DNA from: Anisodus tanguticus
Lineage: Eukaryota > Streptophyta > Magnoliopsida > Solanales > Solanaceae
DNA: 64,000 bases
Direction: 5' to 3'
NCBI GenBank assembly: GCA_034509755.1
Contig: CM067555.1
Location: 1,930,142 to 1,994,141, forward strand
Part shown: piece after piece, positions 1 through 10,210 of the stretch
How positions within the stretch are numbered: the stretch's first letter is position 1
How the letters are laid out: the number at the start of each line of letters is the position of its first letter
Position numbers and translations under genes: made by a program
The notes under the pieces: generated by a model
Seen by the model: the letters and a program-made list of their open reading frames with translations, nothing else
What the model was told of the DNA's origin: nothing
Database searches by the model: none

Positions 1-308
1 ATAGATGATATGTTAAAGAATGCTAGAGAACTAGATGGCACCTATTTTTAGTAAGAGTGAGATTTAACTGATGCTTTATACATGTGTCAAAATACAAAAC
101 ATAATCTATTTCTCTTTCTTTATTTCTGCAGCTATTACAATCTCTAATCACTCTTTATCACATTGTATAGGTATAAGAGTTGGCCAAACAAGTACCAAGT
201 TGGCATCAAAGAATCACATTATAGCACGAAAAATTTGACAAGGTTTTGCACAAGGCCGGTCTCGAATACCTTCAAAGAAAATTAACTAAGATAAAAAGCA
301 GTTATTAC
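1..308 (-). other. SBE2 intron 4 (partial)
   Basis: Sequence after the exon 4 donor (TCGTAG|GTAATAAC on the minus strand). It is AT-rich and non-coding in my reading. The next exon should begin beyond the left edge of the window. Confidence 0.7.
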
Positions 309-3300
309 CTACGAGTGAAACCCATCTTTTCATAACCACGAGAAAAAGCTTCCAAACCACCCTCATACTTGTCAATTGCCTCCCTCATTTTCTTGTACTG
401 CGAAAACCTAAAAGTGGACATCATAGTAAAAAAAGACTTTAGATTCTAGCTGGCATCACAGGCAAAAAGTACAATAGCCTGTAAATGAATTCTGTCTCTA
501 TAATAGGAAAATTACTCGACAAACGAAAACAATTTTACCTGTAATCAAGGTGTTCACTATGGTTTTTCAAAAGAGGGTCTATTTCATAAATCTTCTGACC
601 AAGTCCAGGTGGAGGAATACCCTTCTTTCTGATCCTATCAGATTCATCGATAATTGTCACCTCAGAAGTATCTAATGTTTTGAACTCCTTCAGTTTACCA
701 CCTTCTTGTAGTTGTAGTGATGAAGAAAAATCCAGCTCAGCAACACTTCCTGTAAGATCACTTGCTGGCTCAACGTCACTAGCATGTCCCATTGTCGGAC
801 TATCTACATCAGTTGATGCCTAAAACATAAAATGTAACAGAACAATTATGAAGCAAAGTGGCAATATGCAATGTCAGAGGGTTCTATTATATTCCGAAAA
901 GTATTTGTGCACTAAATATGATAAGATTAAATTGAGTAAAGAGAAATGTTGTAACTAAGGATCTACAGATCTAATTGGAGGTTCGAGTAAGATATGTTGA
1001 AGCTAGACAAATTTCAACGCTGACAATATTCTAGGGTTTTTATCGTCTTAGGGGTCAAGCTTTTAACTCATGTGCAAAAGATGGCACCAAGATTAGAACA
1101 CTCAGACATCTGGCCACCCAAACCCAAGTTTCTTCCTCCCTCATAGTAGAATATTCTCTCCAACCCAATTTATGTGAAGGTGTTTGACTCGCGAGGAATT
1201 TAAGAATGAAAGAAGACTTAAAACTTGTGCGCCAAAAGCATAGATATTTGTGTGGCTATAAATCATCTCATTAAGGGAAAAATGGGGAAGTTTAAAGTTA
1301 ATTGTCACTGTACTAAATATAGAAATATGTCATTCTTCTTGGGACTGACTAAAAAGGAAAGAGTTTGGGACAGAGGGAGTACAAATCTAAAGATATTGTT
1401 GAGGTGTGTGTAACCATCTCATTTAAAAGCTTAAGTTGTTGGAGAGGAACACACTTTTAATTACTTAATTATATCTTCAACACACACCGTCACGGGCGGG
1501 CTTGATAATTTTCCATGAGTCAAGCATGTGAAAATTGTTTCTGAAAATGGGTTGGGAGAACCTAAAGGCACCAAACACACCCATGCCTTTGTACTAAGGT
1601 TGAACAAAAATTTTCTTCACGATTTGGTAATGATGCATCGACGGTAGCAAGCAAGTCATGCATCTGGCATCTAGAATACAGAAACAACGTATGGAGAGCA
1701 GGGGCGGATGTAGCCTTTCGGCTACGGGTTCATCTGAACCCACAACTTTCGACGTGGAGATGTATATATATATACACATATGTAAAAATCTACTAAAATA
1801 TCAACCAATACTAGATCTGAACCTATGTTGCTCGGACTCTTAAAAGTGTCGACATGTGTGTGTCGGATCCTCCAAAGTAGTGCATTTTTTTAGGATCCGA
1901 CACGAGTGCAGCAACATTTTTCGAGTCCGAGCAACATAGATCTAAACCCATAATTTTAACATTACAATGCATTCAATGCTGAAAACCTTAGAAGTTGAAC
2001 CCACTAAACTTAAATTCTGGATTCGCCTCTTTGGAGAAGACTGGTAACACTTTATCACGACACAATTGTAACTGTAGCAATCACCAAATTCAGTTCTCAT
2101 GGAAACAATTTCCTTTAAGCATGCTCAGGAAGATATCTATTTAGAAATGTTTTCTGCAAGAAAACCTGCCGCCTCGACCACCACCACCCACCCCACCCTA
2201 AAAAAAAGTCTAATTTCATGTGGTGGAGACTAATGTAACATACTGGGGAATTTTCTGGAACTGCCTGAGCTAACTCCAATTGGTCTGTTGAGGATGACGA
2301 ACTATCACTCGGGTTGCCAGGCACAAGGACTTTCCCCGACGATGCTGTAACTGTAGAAGGTCGGGATTCGGACTCATAAGAAGACTTTTCAGCCAAGATC
2401 TTCCCTACATGCATATATCAGATTAGTTATATCTCCACGATAAAAGACCACTACTCAGAGCTACTTAGGCTATTTAAGTGTCAATGAATCATCCTTGAGG
2501 AGAACAAAGATTTCTATTATTAGAAGTGATGCTGCAGAAGCAATCAAAAAGTTCTTTTTTCCAAGCACAATTTTACCAAACTATTTCAACCACACGTTCA
2601 GAGAAGAGAAAGGTTCATTATTTAGTCTCGGTATCAAATAGTCCCATCTAGCTTAAATTTATGTTAAACATCAAATATATTAGCTCAGAAAGCCCCATCT
2701 TCCAGACAAAACCTCAACTTTCACTATTCAATCAACGAATTAACTAAAAAAAAAACTGATCACACAAAAGAGAAAAAAGGTAATAGCACGGGTATAGTAC
2801 CAACTTTAGTAATGTCATCAAGTTTCTCCATGAAAAATCACATTTTTTGCTTTCTCAAAGAATATACTCAAAAGGGTATGCATAGTACTAATTTTAAAGG
2901 ATCCCCAATTACAAAAACCAAAGAAAGAACCTTGACCCTCAGAATTCCAGTTACACAAACCAAAGAAAAAACCTTGACCCATATCAGGACTTCAAAAAAG
3001 GTTGCTGCCTTTAGTAATGTCAATCAAGTTTCTCCATGAAAACCTCAACTTTCACCACTTAATCAACAAAACGTATTTTGGAACAATAAAGATCTCACCA
3101 GAAAGCACCATATAGAGGGTCCCTTTAAACCCAAGCCAAACTCAATTACAGCTGACCACACTTCAAAAAGCTACTACCTTTAGTAGTGTCAATCAAGTTG
3201 CTCCATGAAAAATCATAATTTTGCCATCCCCAATTACACAAACCAAAGAAAGAACCTTGACACATATCAGGACTTCAAAAAGTTGCTACCTTTAGTAATG

Positions 3301-6300
3301 TCAATCAAGTTTCTCCATGAAAATTCACAATTTTGTTTTCTCAAAGAACATACTCAAAAGGGTATAGTACAAACTTTAAAGAATCCCCAATTATGCAAAT
3401 CAAAAAAAGAACCTTGATCCATTTAAGGACCTCTAAAGTTGCTAACTTTAGTTTAGTCAATCAAGTTTCTCCATCAAAACTCATTTTTTGCTTTTTCGCA
3501 GAACATATTCAAAAGGGTATAATACAAATTTTACAGAGAAGAAAGAACCTTGGAGCAATAAAGATCTCACCAGAAAGCACCATATAGAAGGTCCTTTAAA
3601 CCCAAGACAAACTCAATTATAGCTGACAAAACTTCAAAAAGTTACTACCTTTAGCAATGTCAATCAAGTTTCTCCATGAAAATTCACATTTTTCTTTCTC
3701 AAAGAACATACTCAAAAGGGTATAACACTAACTTCAAATAAAGACGTTTTACCCATATCAGGACTTAAAAAGTTACCACCTTTAGTATTGTCAATCAAGT
3801 TTCTCCAAGAATCATAATTTTTGCTTTCTCAAAGAATATACTTAAAAGGGTATGTATAATACTAACTTTAACGAATCCCCATTTACACAAAACCAAATAA
3901 ATAACCTTGACCCATATCAGGACTTCAAAAAAGTTGCTAGCTTTAGCAATGTCAATCAAGTTTCTCCATGACAATTCATAATTTTGCTTTCTCACAGAAC
4001 TACTGTCAATCAAGTTCCTCCATGGGAACTCAAAATTTTACTTTCTCAAAGAATATGCTCAAAAGGGTATATAGAATACTAACTTTTATGAATTCCCAGT
4101 TACACAAACCAAAGAAAGAACCTTGACCCATATAAAAAATCCAATAAAGTTGCTACCTTTAGTAATGTCAATCAAGTTTCTCCATGAAAACTCATAATTT
4201 TGCTTTCTTCAAAGAATACAATTAAAAGGGCATGTATAAAACAAACTTTAAAGAATCCCCAAATACACAAACCAAAGAAAGAACCTTAACCAATATCAGG
4301 ACTTCAACAAAGAATGTACTGTCAATCAAGTCTCTCCATGAAAAGATTCATCATTTTTGCTTTCTCAAAGACTATACTCAAAAGGGTATGTACAATACAA
4401 TCTTCTAAGAATCCCCAATAACACAAACCAGAGAAAGAATATTGACCCATATCAGAATCCCAATCACACAAACTAAAAAAGAATGACCCATATCAGGACT
4501 TCAAAAAGTAACTACCTTCAGTAAATGTCAATCAAGTTTCTCCCTGAATATTCATAATTTTGCGTTCTCAATAAATATGTAGAATTGTGTAATTCTCCTT
4601 GTTGGAAGGATTCTCATTAATGCAATATATATAGGTGTTTACAATTACAAACCTAATTGTATGAGATTATCTAGTTTACATAGTTTACAATTACATAGTG
4701 CGGATCTTATTGTTGATGGTGCGCAGAATTCTTTCGACTTTACCATTTTGAGGTGAGGTATGGGGGCAAGAAAATTGAAACACCATGCCGTTTTCAGCAC
4801 AAAATTTATGAAAGGGGAAGTTGTCAAACTCACGGCCGTTATCACATTGAAACTTTTTGATAGTTTTCTCAAATTGGATTTTAACATATGCTTGAAATGC
4901 AAGAAAAGTTGAGTAAACTTGGGACTTATATTTTAGAGGATAAACCCAAAGAAAACGAGAGAAATCATCCAAAAGTACCAAATAATATTTGTGATTCAAT
5001 TTGCTAGTAATGGGAGATGTCCATCCGCATGAATAATATCAAAAGGAGAAAAAATTACACTCAATGAAGATTGAAAAGAAAGTCTAACATGCTTCCCTAA
5101 AGGACAAGAGTAGCAAGTGTGGATAAATTTCTCTTTATTACATTGAATGAAATTCTAACTTCTAAGAAAATTAAAAACCAGTGATCTCGGGTGACTGAGT
5201 CTACTGTGCCAAGTTGATGGAGAGATTGCAGCTAGAGAGGTTGGTGGATTGACACTTGCAGCGAAATTGGATGAGAAAGGATATAGGTCCCCCACAATAT
5301 TGCATCTCGTAAGAGTTGTCCCCGTACGTAGGTCCTTCACAGAAAAAACAAAAGTGGGCCCCCAATGGGAGGCTCGCACAACGGGCTATTAGCTCAGTGG
5401 TAGAGCGCACCCCTGATAATTGTGTCGTTGTGCCTAGGCTGTGAGGGCTCTCAGCCACATGGATAGTTCAATGTGTTCATCGGCGCCTGACCCTGAGATG
5501 TGGATCATCCAAGGCACATTAGTATGGCATACTCCTCCTGTTCGAACCGGGGTTTGAAACCAAACTACTCCTCATGAGGATAGATGGGGCGATTCGGGTG
5601 AGATCCAATGTAGATCCAACTTTCGATTCACTCGTGGGATCCGGGCGGTCCGGGGGGGACCACTACGGCTCCTCTCTTCTCGAGAATCCATACATCACTT
5701 ATCAGTGTATGGACAGCTATCTGTGTCAAACTCAATAGATACGGAATTGTCACTAGCAAATTTCCTAACATAGATTAAGTTTTTAATGATGTTAGGAGCA
5801 TATAGGGCATTTTTTTGGGTAAAGGAAGGGTGAGGTGATGGTGTTTGAGTGGTGTCATAGCCTTGAATTGGAATGCGATTGTCATTGCCGATCAAAATAA
5901 ATTGAGGATTGTTCAAATTAAATAGTTGAGGGAGATTACCAGAGTCATGAGTGAGGTGGTATGTGTCACCTGTATCCATGTACCATGTGTCGTCGGGCTG
6001 CTGTAGATTCATAGTGTTGTAGGCCTGACTCAGTTCGGTAGGGGTCATAAGATCGTATGCTTGTTGTTGATGTTGGGCCGTAGAGAAGTGGGCCCGGTGC
6101 GGCTGACCCGTGTGGTGTGGGCCAGGAGCAAGGCCCAGTATATTCAGTGTCGGACTCGGGTGCAGGGTCAGGGCGATTGGGTAAGGGAAAGGGGGAGGCC
6201 CAAGTTCCGGGGGTTGGCCACGGCATTGGGCTGGCCCACGGATATGGGACTGGGCCAGCCGTGGTTTTCCACCGAAATTGGACCGGCCACTTCCTCTGTC

Positions 6301-7698
6301 GCCGCGTCCATTACCGTGGCCTCGGCCTCGGCCTCGGCCACCGCGCTGATTGTGGTGGTCCGACGGGTGCAGCGGTGATCGGTGGTACATCAACTACGAA
6401 CGCCTTCTGATTATGTTTGTCTTGTTTGGCACGTCTAGTCTCCTCCTATAGTAATTGTGATCGGGGTTGTTGAAACTAAGGAGAAGATAAGCATGTTGGA
6501 TCATCGTCGCAAGTGTGTCGTACTCACCCTTTGGCAAACCATTAATTAGTTGCAGAACCATTTTTGTTTCTGAAATCGGATTGCCAACATTAGATAATTG
6601 GTCTGCAACTAACTTCAATTGATTACAATAGGCGGACATCCTCTTGATCAAGAACTAAAGGGATAAAGTTCTTGATATTTGTTAAGGCAAATGTCGGATG
6701 AAATGAGTTAGGAGGGGAGAGGGGAAGATGTGTGACGTCGGGGGTGGAGGAGGAACACTCGGGAGAAGCCATGAAAAGTGGTTGTTTCGGCGGTGCAAAA
6801 AGAATGGGGGGCTGCCGGTTCGCCGATTTTGTGTAAGGTATGAGTGGATTAGGATTTGGCTTCTGATACTATGTATCATAATATACTTAAAAGGGTATTA
6901 TGCTAACTTCAAAGTGTAGAGAATTAATCTTGGGCCTAACTCAACCCCAAAAGATAGCTTGTAGGGTGAGTATTATTCAAGTCCATATAAGGAGTCAATG
7001 TTCCTATTCCATATCCGATGTGGGACACTTAACACTCCCCGCACGCCCAGACCTCGTTAATTGGAGCGTGGACAATATAATTTGGGGGCCCAACATCGAC
7101 GAACAAAAAATTAGAATGGATTTGGCACTGATAACATGTAGAGAATGAATCTTGGGTCTAACTCAACCCCAAAAGCTAACTTGTAGGGTGAAGATTGTTC
7201 AAGTCCATATAAGGAGTCAATGTTCACATTCCATATCCGATGTGGGACTCTTGACACAAAGAATCCCCAATTACACAAACCAAAGAAAGAACCTTGACCC
7301 ACATCACGACTTCAACAAAGAATGTACTGTCAATCAAGTTTCTCCATTAAAATTCATAATATTTGCTCTCTCAATGAATATACTCAAAAGGGTATGCATA
7401 AAACTAACTTTTAAGAACCCCCAATTACACAAACCAAGAATAGAACCTTGAATCATACCAGGATTCCAATAAACACAAGAAAACACACACACACACACAC
7501 AGTGACACACACAGTGACACACACACTGACACACGCATACAGAGAGAGAGGAGTACGTGAAAGAGGGTATTTTTTGTTCAAGAAGACAGAAGAAACATTA
7601 GCATTCCTGCGATCACCACCATTAGAGCTGCTGAATCCAGGAGATTTATACACTGATTGAACACTAGGAAAACGAACTCCTGAGAGTGTATACACCAT
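309..7698 (-). CDS. SBE2: Starch branching enzyme II, first four exons (gene continues off the left edge)
   Basis: 1,4-alpha-glucan branching enzyme of plastid starch synthesis: it cuts alpha-1,4 chains and rejoins them as alpha-1,6 branches of amylopectin. Coding exons read on the minus strand are 7698-7557, 2404-2244, 819-539 and 407-309, with GT-AG introns and matching phases. Exon 1 starts MVYTLSGVRFPSVQSVYKS, a serine- and arginine-rich plastid transit peptide. Exon 2 carries KILAEKSSYESESRP and KVLVPGNPSDSSSSSTDQ, the flexible acidic N-terminal region. Exon 3 has the diagnostic IPPPGLGQKIYEIDPLL, and exon 4 REAIDKYEGGLEAFSRGYEK, which leads into the CBM48 domain. About 227 residues are in the window; the catalytic barrel lies beyond position 1. 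Intron 1 (7556-2405) is swollen by repeats and transposons. The match to potato SBEII is from memory. Class assignment is firm, expression unknown. Confidence 0.93.
1315..1392. repeat. Stowaway-type MITE end (degenerate)
   Basis: In SBE2 intron 2. The sequence ends with GACAGAGGGAGTAC, the usual inner-to-outer reading of a Stowaway inverted repeat next to a TA site. The partner terminus is eroded, so only a fragment is claimed. Confidence 0.45.
1699..2031. mobile_element. MITE with GGGGCGGAT / ATTCGCCTC termini, holding a second MITE
   Basis: Lies in SBE2 intron 2 (2243-820). The left end reads AGGGGCGGATGTAGC and the right end CTGGATTCGCCTCT, an imperfect inverted pair. The inner sides carry GGGTTCATCTGAACCCA and GAACCCACTAAA. 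This arrangement is common in Solanaceae intergenic DNA as far as I recall. It is non-coding and split by the element at 1824-1938. Confidence 0.6.
1824..1938. mobile_element. Nested palindromic MITE (MULE-like target duplication)
   Basis: Starts TATGTTGCTCGGACTC and ends GAGTCCGAGCAACATA, a perfect terminal inverted repeat. The flanks GATCTGAACC (1814-1823) and GATCTAAACC (1939-1948) look like a 10-bp target duplication with one mismatch, which would suit a Mutator-type MITE. A diverged relative brackets 49467-49877. Confidence 0.75.
2740..4575. repeat. Tandem array of ~150-bp repeats in SBE2 intron 1
   Basis: About a dozen diverged copies of one unit. Each carries the landmarks TCAATCAAGTTTCTCCATGA, CTCAAAAGGGTAT, AATCCCCAATTACACAAACC and AAAGAAAGAACCTTGACCC. 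Unit length varies from about 55 to 210 bp because of internal deletions. The array breaks off near 4575 at a Copia relic and resumes at 6878-6909 and 7257-7450, so both insertions landed in a pre-existing array. No coding potential. Confidence 0.85.
4691..4999 (-). pseudogene. Copia integrase core fragment
   Basis: The frame reads YYLVLLDDFSRFLWVYPLK, then FQCDNGREFDN and CPHTSPQNGKVERI. The DDFSRF and CDNGREF segments contain the first two acidic residues of the integrase DDE triad, and PQNGKVER is the third block (usually PQQNGVVERK). Only about 100 residues survive. Confidence 0.85.
5155..5353 (-). pseudogene. Copia gag-pre-integrase fragment, downstream side of the plastid insert
   Basis: Reads FSVKDLRTGTTLTRCNIVG and then WHSRLSHP, the histidine-containing pre-integrase motif of Copia polyproteins. 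It continues the frame that ends at 5723 on the other side of the plastid DNA (VSIEFD), so the two pieces were once one ORF. Confidence 0.8.
5354..5722 (+). other. trnI-GAU: Nuclear plastid DNA insert (NUPT): rrn16-trnI spacer, trnI-GAU 5' exon and start of its group II intron
   Basis: GGGCTATTAGCTCAGTGGTA at 5383 is the 5' half of plastid tRNA-Ile(GAU), ending CCCCTGATAA. It is preceded by the spacer GGCCCCCAATGGGAGGCTCG and followed by about 300 bp that I recognise as the trnI intron start (GGGCTGTGAGGGCTCTCAGC, then TGTATGGACAGCTATCT). Only scattered C-to-T and G-to-A type differences from the plastid sequence I remember are visible, suggesting decay after transfer. It is not a functional tRNA because the 3' exon is absent. 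Confidence 0.9.
5723..6879 (-). pseudogene. Copia gag / protease region fragments
   Basis: Minus-strand frames 6879-6682, 6651-6394 and 6393-5723. The middle one reads YCNQLKLVADQLSNVG and LQLINGLPKGEYDTL, the UBN2-type gag core. The next is glycine- and arginine-rich (GRGRGHGNGRGDRGSG), then has DTWYMDTGDTYHLT, which corresponds to the WxxDSGA-type protease motif with DSG changed to DTG. Several frame breaks are present. Confidence 0.75.
6915..7256 (-). mobile_element. Intact TRIM (terminal-repeat retrotransposon in miniature)
   Basis: Two ~120-bp direct LTRs, 6915-7034 and 7137-7256, flank about 100 bp of internal DNA. On the minus strand each LTR begins TG(T) and ends CTACA. A primer-binding-like TGTTATCAGTGCCAAATCC follows the 5' LTR, and a purine-rich GGGCGTGCGGGGAG precedes the 3' LTR. 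Flanking CAAAG at 6910-6914 and 7257-7261 is a perfect 5-bp target duplication. It has no ORF and depends on another element's proteins. Related single LTRs occur near 32690 and 53580. Confidence 0.9.
7481..7551. repeat. CA/GA microsatellite at the SBE2 exon 1 donor
   Basis: (CA)n with interspersed CAGTGA, then (GA)n. On the coding strand this is a CT- then TG-rich run starting within 5 bases of the exon 1 donor at 7556, so the 5' end of intron 1 is simple repeat. Confidence 0.9.
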
Positions 7699-7897
7699 CT
7701 TTATCTTCCTTAGGGTTTTATGATTTCATTCCTTCAAAGTCCTACACAACACTGAGGTTATAGTCCTATAGATCTGATAAGTGATAACTAACTGTCAAAG
7801 TGCTGAGTTCAAGGCGCCAAGAGAAGCGTGAAGAGAGAGAGAGAGAGAGAGAGTGACTGAGTGGAGGAGGTTTTCATTTAGTGAAGTAGATTTTATA
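7699..7897 (-). promoter_or_regulatory. SBE2 5' UTR and TATA box
   Basis: On the minus strand TATAAAAT lies at 7897-7890, about 190 bp before the ATG at 7698. A start of transcription near 7860 would give a ~160-base 5' UTR containing a (CT)n run at 7852-7834. The TATA assignment is by sequence only; distance and orientation fit. Confidence 0.5.
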
Positions 7898-8299
7898 CCT
7901 TGTGGGTTTTGCTGGGTTTTATATTTATCTTTTTTTTTTTTGGGTTCCACCAGCTGTTGTTATCATAGAGTCCGACTATATTTAAATTCGCGCTGGTTAG
8001 AGTTAATTTCTGAGGGAAACGCTCCTTGCCATACTTAGAGCTTAAACTCGAGATCTTTGATGCTTGAACTTGATATCTTTGGTTAAAGGGAGAAGTCGCA
8101 TTCACTGTATCACATTCTTTGATAGTAATTTTATATTTATCTCTATTTGTTACTTCTTTTTTACATTTTATTTATAAAATGAAATATTTTTACAGTCATA
8201 AAAATTTCATGGTATTGTTGAGATCACTTGTTTAAATTTTTTTAATTATTTCTTAAATTTTTTGTCCAACAAAATTACGCCACAAATATAGAAGTTGGT

Positions 8300-8443
8300 G
8301 GAGTATTTGTTCTCACACACGCGCAAAAAAATATATTTATATATATATATATATATATATTTGTTCTCACACACGCGCAAAATAATATATATATATATAT
8401 ATATGTGTGTGTGAGAATAAAATTGAAGCTTACTATATGAATC

Positions 8444-8483
<40 letters not shown>

Positions 8484-8520
8484 AGAAAATAAAATTGGAG
8501 CTTACTATATGAATCATTAC
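8300..8520. repeat. (TA)n microsatellites within two short tandem duplications
   Basis: TTGTTCTCACACACGCGCAA occurs twice and GCTTACTATATGAATCATTA occurs twice, each copy separated by a (TA)n run of 18 to 30 bases. Confidence 0.85.
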
Positions 8521-8969
8521 TAGCATAGTGATCATGAAATTTTTTGTTCAGATTAACCATTCGAATTATGGCGTTTAAGTCACTGTCATCACAAAAATTC
8601 ATTACAAAAGTATTATTTTAATTATATGATCATTTTCATTGAAAAATAATTTAAAATATATTAGCTATTAAATCCCTTTATAGTGGTAAAAGAAGTTCGA
8701 CTATTGCTTTTGGTCACAAGTTTAATTTTTTTTAATTCCCTTGATAAAATTGTTAACTCCGTTACTTGGCATAAGAGACCATCTTTTTTAGTTTTATCAA
8801 GGTTAAGGCCTTATTTGTTTAAATTTAATGAAGGTTTGAATCTCTCAGACCTTGGGTCATTATGTATATTTGTTTAAATTAACGATTTCTGAAATACATC
8901 TTAATCATTAAGATCTTGAACAAAATCGTAATATCAGTAAAAAATATTTTTTTGTATGGATAATCTTCA

Positions 8970-9440
8970 CCACCACTCTATCCACAATTACCAGTCACTG
9001 CCACTAATCACATCTGTCATCACAACCACCACCATTACCGTCGCTAACCACCATCAACCACATCTGTCATCACTAACAATAATTATTGTTGTCAATCACT
9101 ATTGTTATTCGCTACTACACCTACCGCTCACATCATTATAATTATATCTAGTGACATCACTACCGTCGCCACCGCCACCTCCACCACCACTATCAATCAC
9201 TACCATCAATGTGGCCAATTCCTACTATCAATCATCTCCACCATAACAACTAGCACCGGTGCCAACTACCATCAACATATCATCAACCACCACACATTTT
9301 TAACCACCAGCATCACTACCAACCGTTGTCATTGCATCGATCGCTACAACACCAACCACTTCCACCATTACAACTATCACCACCACCATTTACTGGTCAC
9401 TAACATCAACCATCATCGCTACTATAAACCATCTCCACCA
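8970..9440. repeat. Degenerate CAC/ATC trinucleotide-rich tract
   Basis: About 470 bp dominated by ACC, CAC, ATC and ACT triplets with no long perfect run. It yields long His/Thr/Ile/Ser-only open frames on the plus strand that I regard as non-coding. Confidence 0.75.
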
Positions 9441-10210
9441 TCATTAGGGAACATAAAATATATATATATATATATATAGTCAAATAGTAATTTATTTTAT
9501 TAAATTTATATTATTTTTTAATATTTAATTAATTTTTTATTTGAGTTATATATTTATTATGTTTATAAATAAATAAATAAATTATGCACATTGAGATTTA
9601 AAAACAATCTTAATTATTTAGTATTCAGATCTGAAAATAATATCTTAATCATTCAAATTTAAATGTCATAATCTTAATGAGAATAAATCAAGCCTAAATA
9701 ATAGATTGAAATGATAAGATAGAAATTGATTAACCATCTTTAGCGATAAATATGCATATTTAGTTTGGTGCTACATTAAATTGACTTAGTATTTTATTTT
9801 TTGGAAAATGAGCTATAGAGACCCCATTTTGATGAAAGTCCAAATATAAATTCACAAGTGTATAGAGATTGGTTGCATGGGGATTGGTTTGAAGGGGTCC
9901 ACACAAACTTTCTCCATCGTCAATTTGATGTTTTTTTCCAGAAAAAAAGGTGCATATTGTGGAGTCTCATATAGCTAAAGGGCCGACGTGCAGGGCCAAA
10001 AAAATTGTACTATATAGTGAATCTTTGAAAAGATGAGGAATGAAAGGCTACTAATGTAAGTCATGTGCAACTGATTGGCTGTCTTTTTCATTCTTGTGGG
10101 GGTTTTATACTGTGATCTTTTTGTGCATCTTATTCTTCCATGTCTTCTAAAAGTTATAAAGAGTGTTCTCGTTGAAGAGCACTTTGATGGGATATTCTTT
10201 TGGTTATTTA

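Larger units (their letters stand above)
4577..6877 (-). mobile_element. Degenerate Ty1/copia retrotransposon, gag to integrase only
   Basis: On the minus strand the order is a primer-binding-like site near 6855-6873 (complement close to TGGTATCAGAAGCC), gag, zinc/spacer region, gag-pre-integrase and integrase. A possible 3' LTR fragment covers 4577-4690. Reverse transcriptase and RNase H are missing, as is the 5' LTR, because the tandem array restarts within about 10 bp of the primer site. Frames are broken, and plastid DNA interrupts the ORF at 5354-5722. A dead element in SBE2 intron 1, in the same orientation as the gene. Confidence 0.85.
7898..10202. other. SBE2 upstream region, simple repeats, no gene
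   Basis: AT-rich DNA with no convincing coding region. It holds (TA)n tracts and a duplicated segment at 8300-8520 and a degenerate CAC/ACC-rich stretch at 8970-9440. The open frames across these repeats are low-complexity artefacts. Distal SBE2 promoter elements may be here, but none could be named. Confidence 0.6.

Noticed and set aside
2740..4575. CRISPR-like array
   Set aside because: Repeats are long, diverged and contiguous, without spacers, and the genome is a plant nuclear genome.
5383..5420. A tRNA-Ile gene
   Set aside because: Only the 5' half-exon of the plastid trnI-GAU is present, followed by intron sequence; no 3' half, so it cannot make a tRNA.
6061..6410. Two overlapping plus-strand frames over the Copia gag
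   Set aside because: Antisense shadows of the glycine- and arginine-rich gag frame on the minus strand.
8246..8602. 118-residue minus-strand open frame
   Set aside because: Consists of (TA)n-encoded Tyr-Ile runs.
9102..9479. 125-residue plus-strand open frame
   Set aside because: His/Thr/Ile/Ser-only composition from a degenerate CAC/ATC repeat; no start context or splice pattern.
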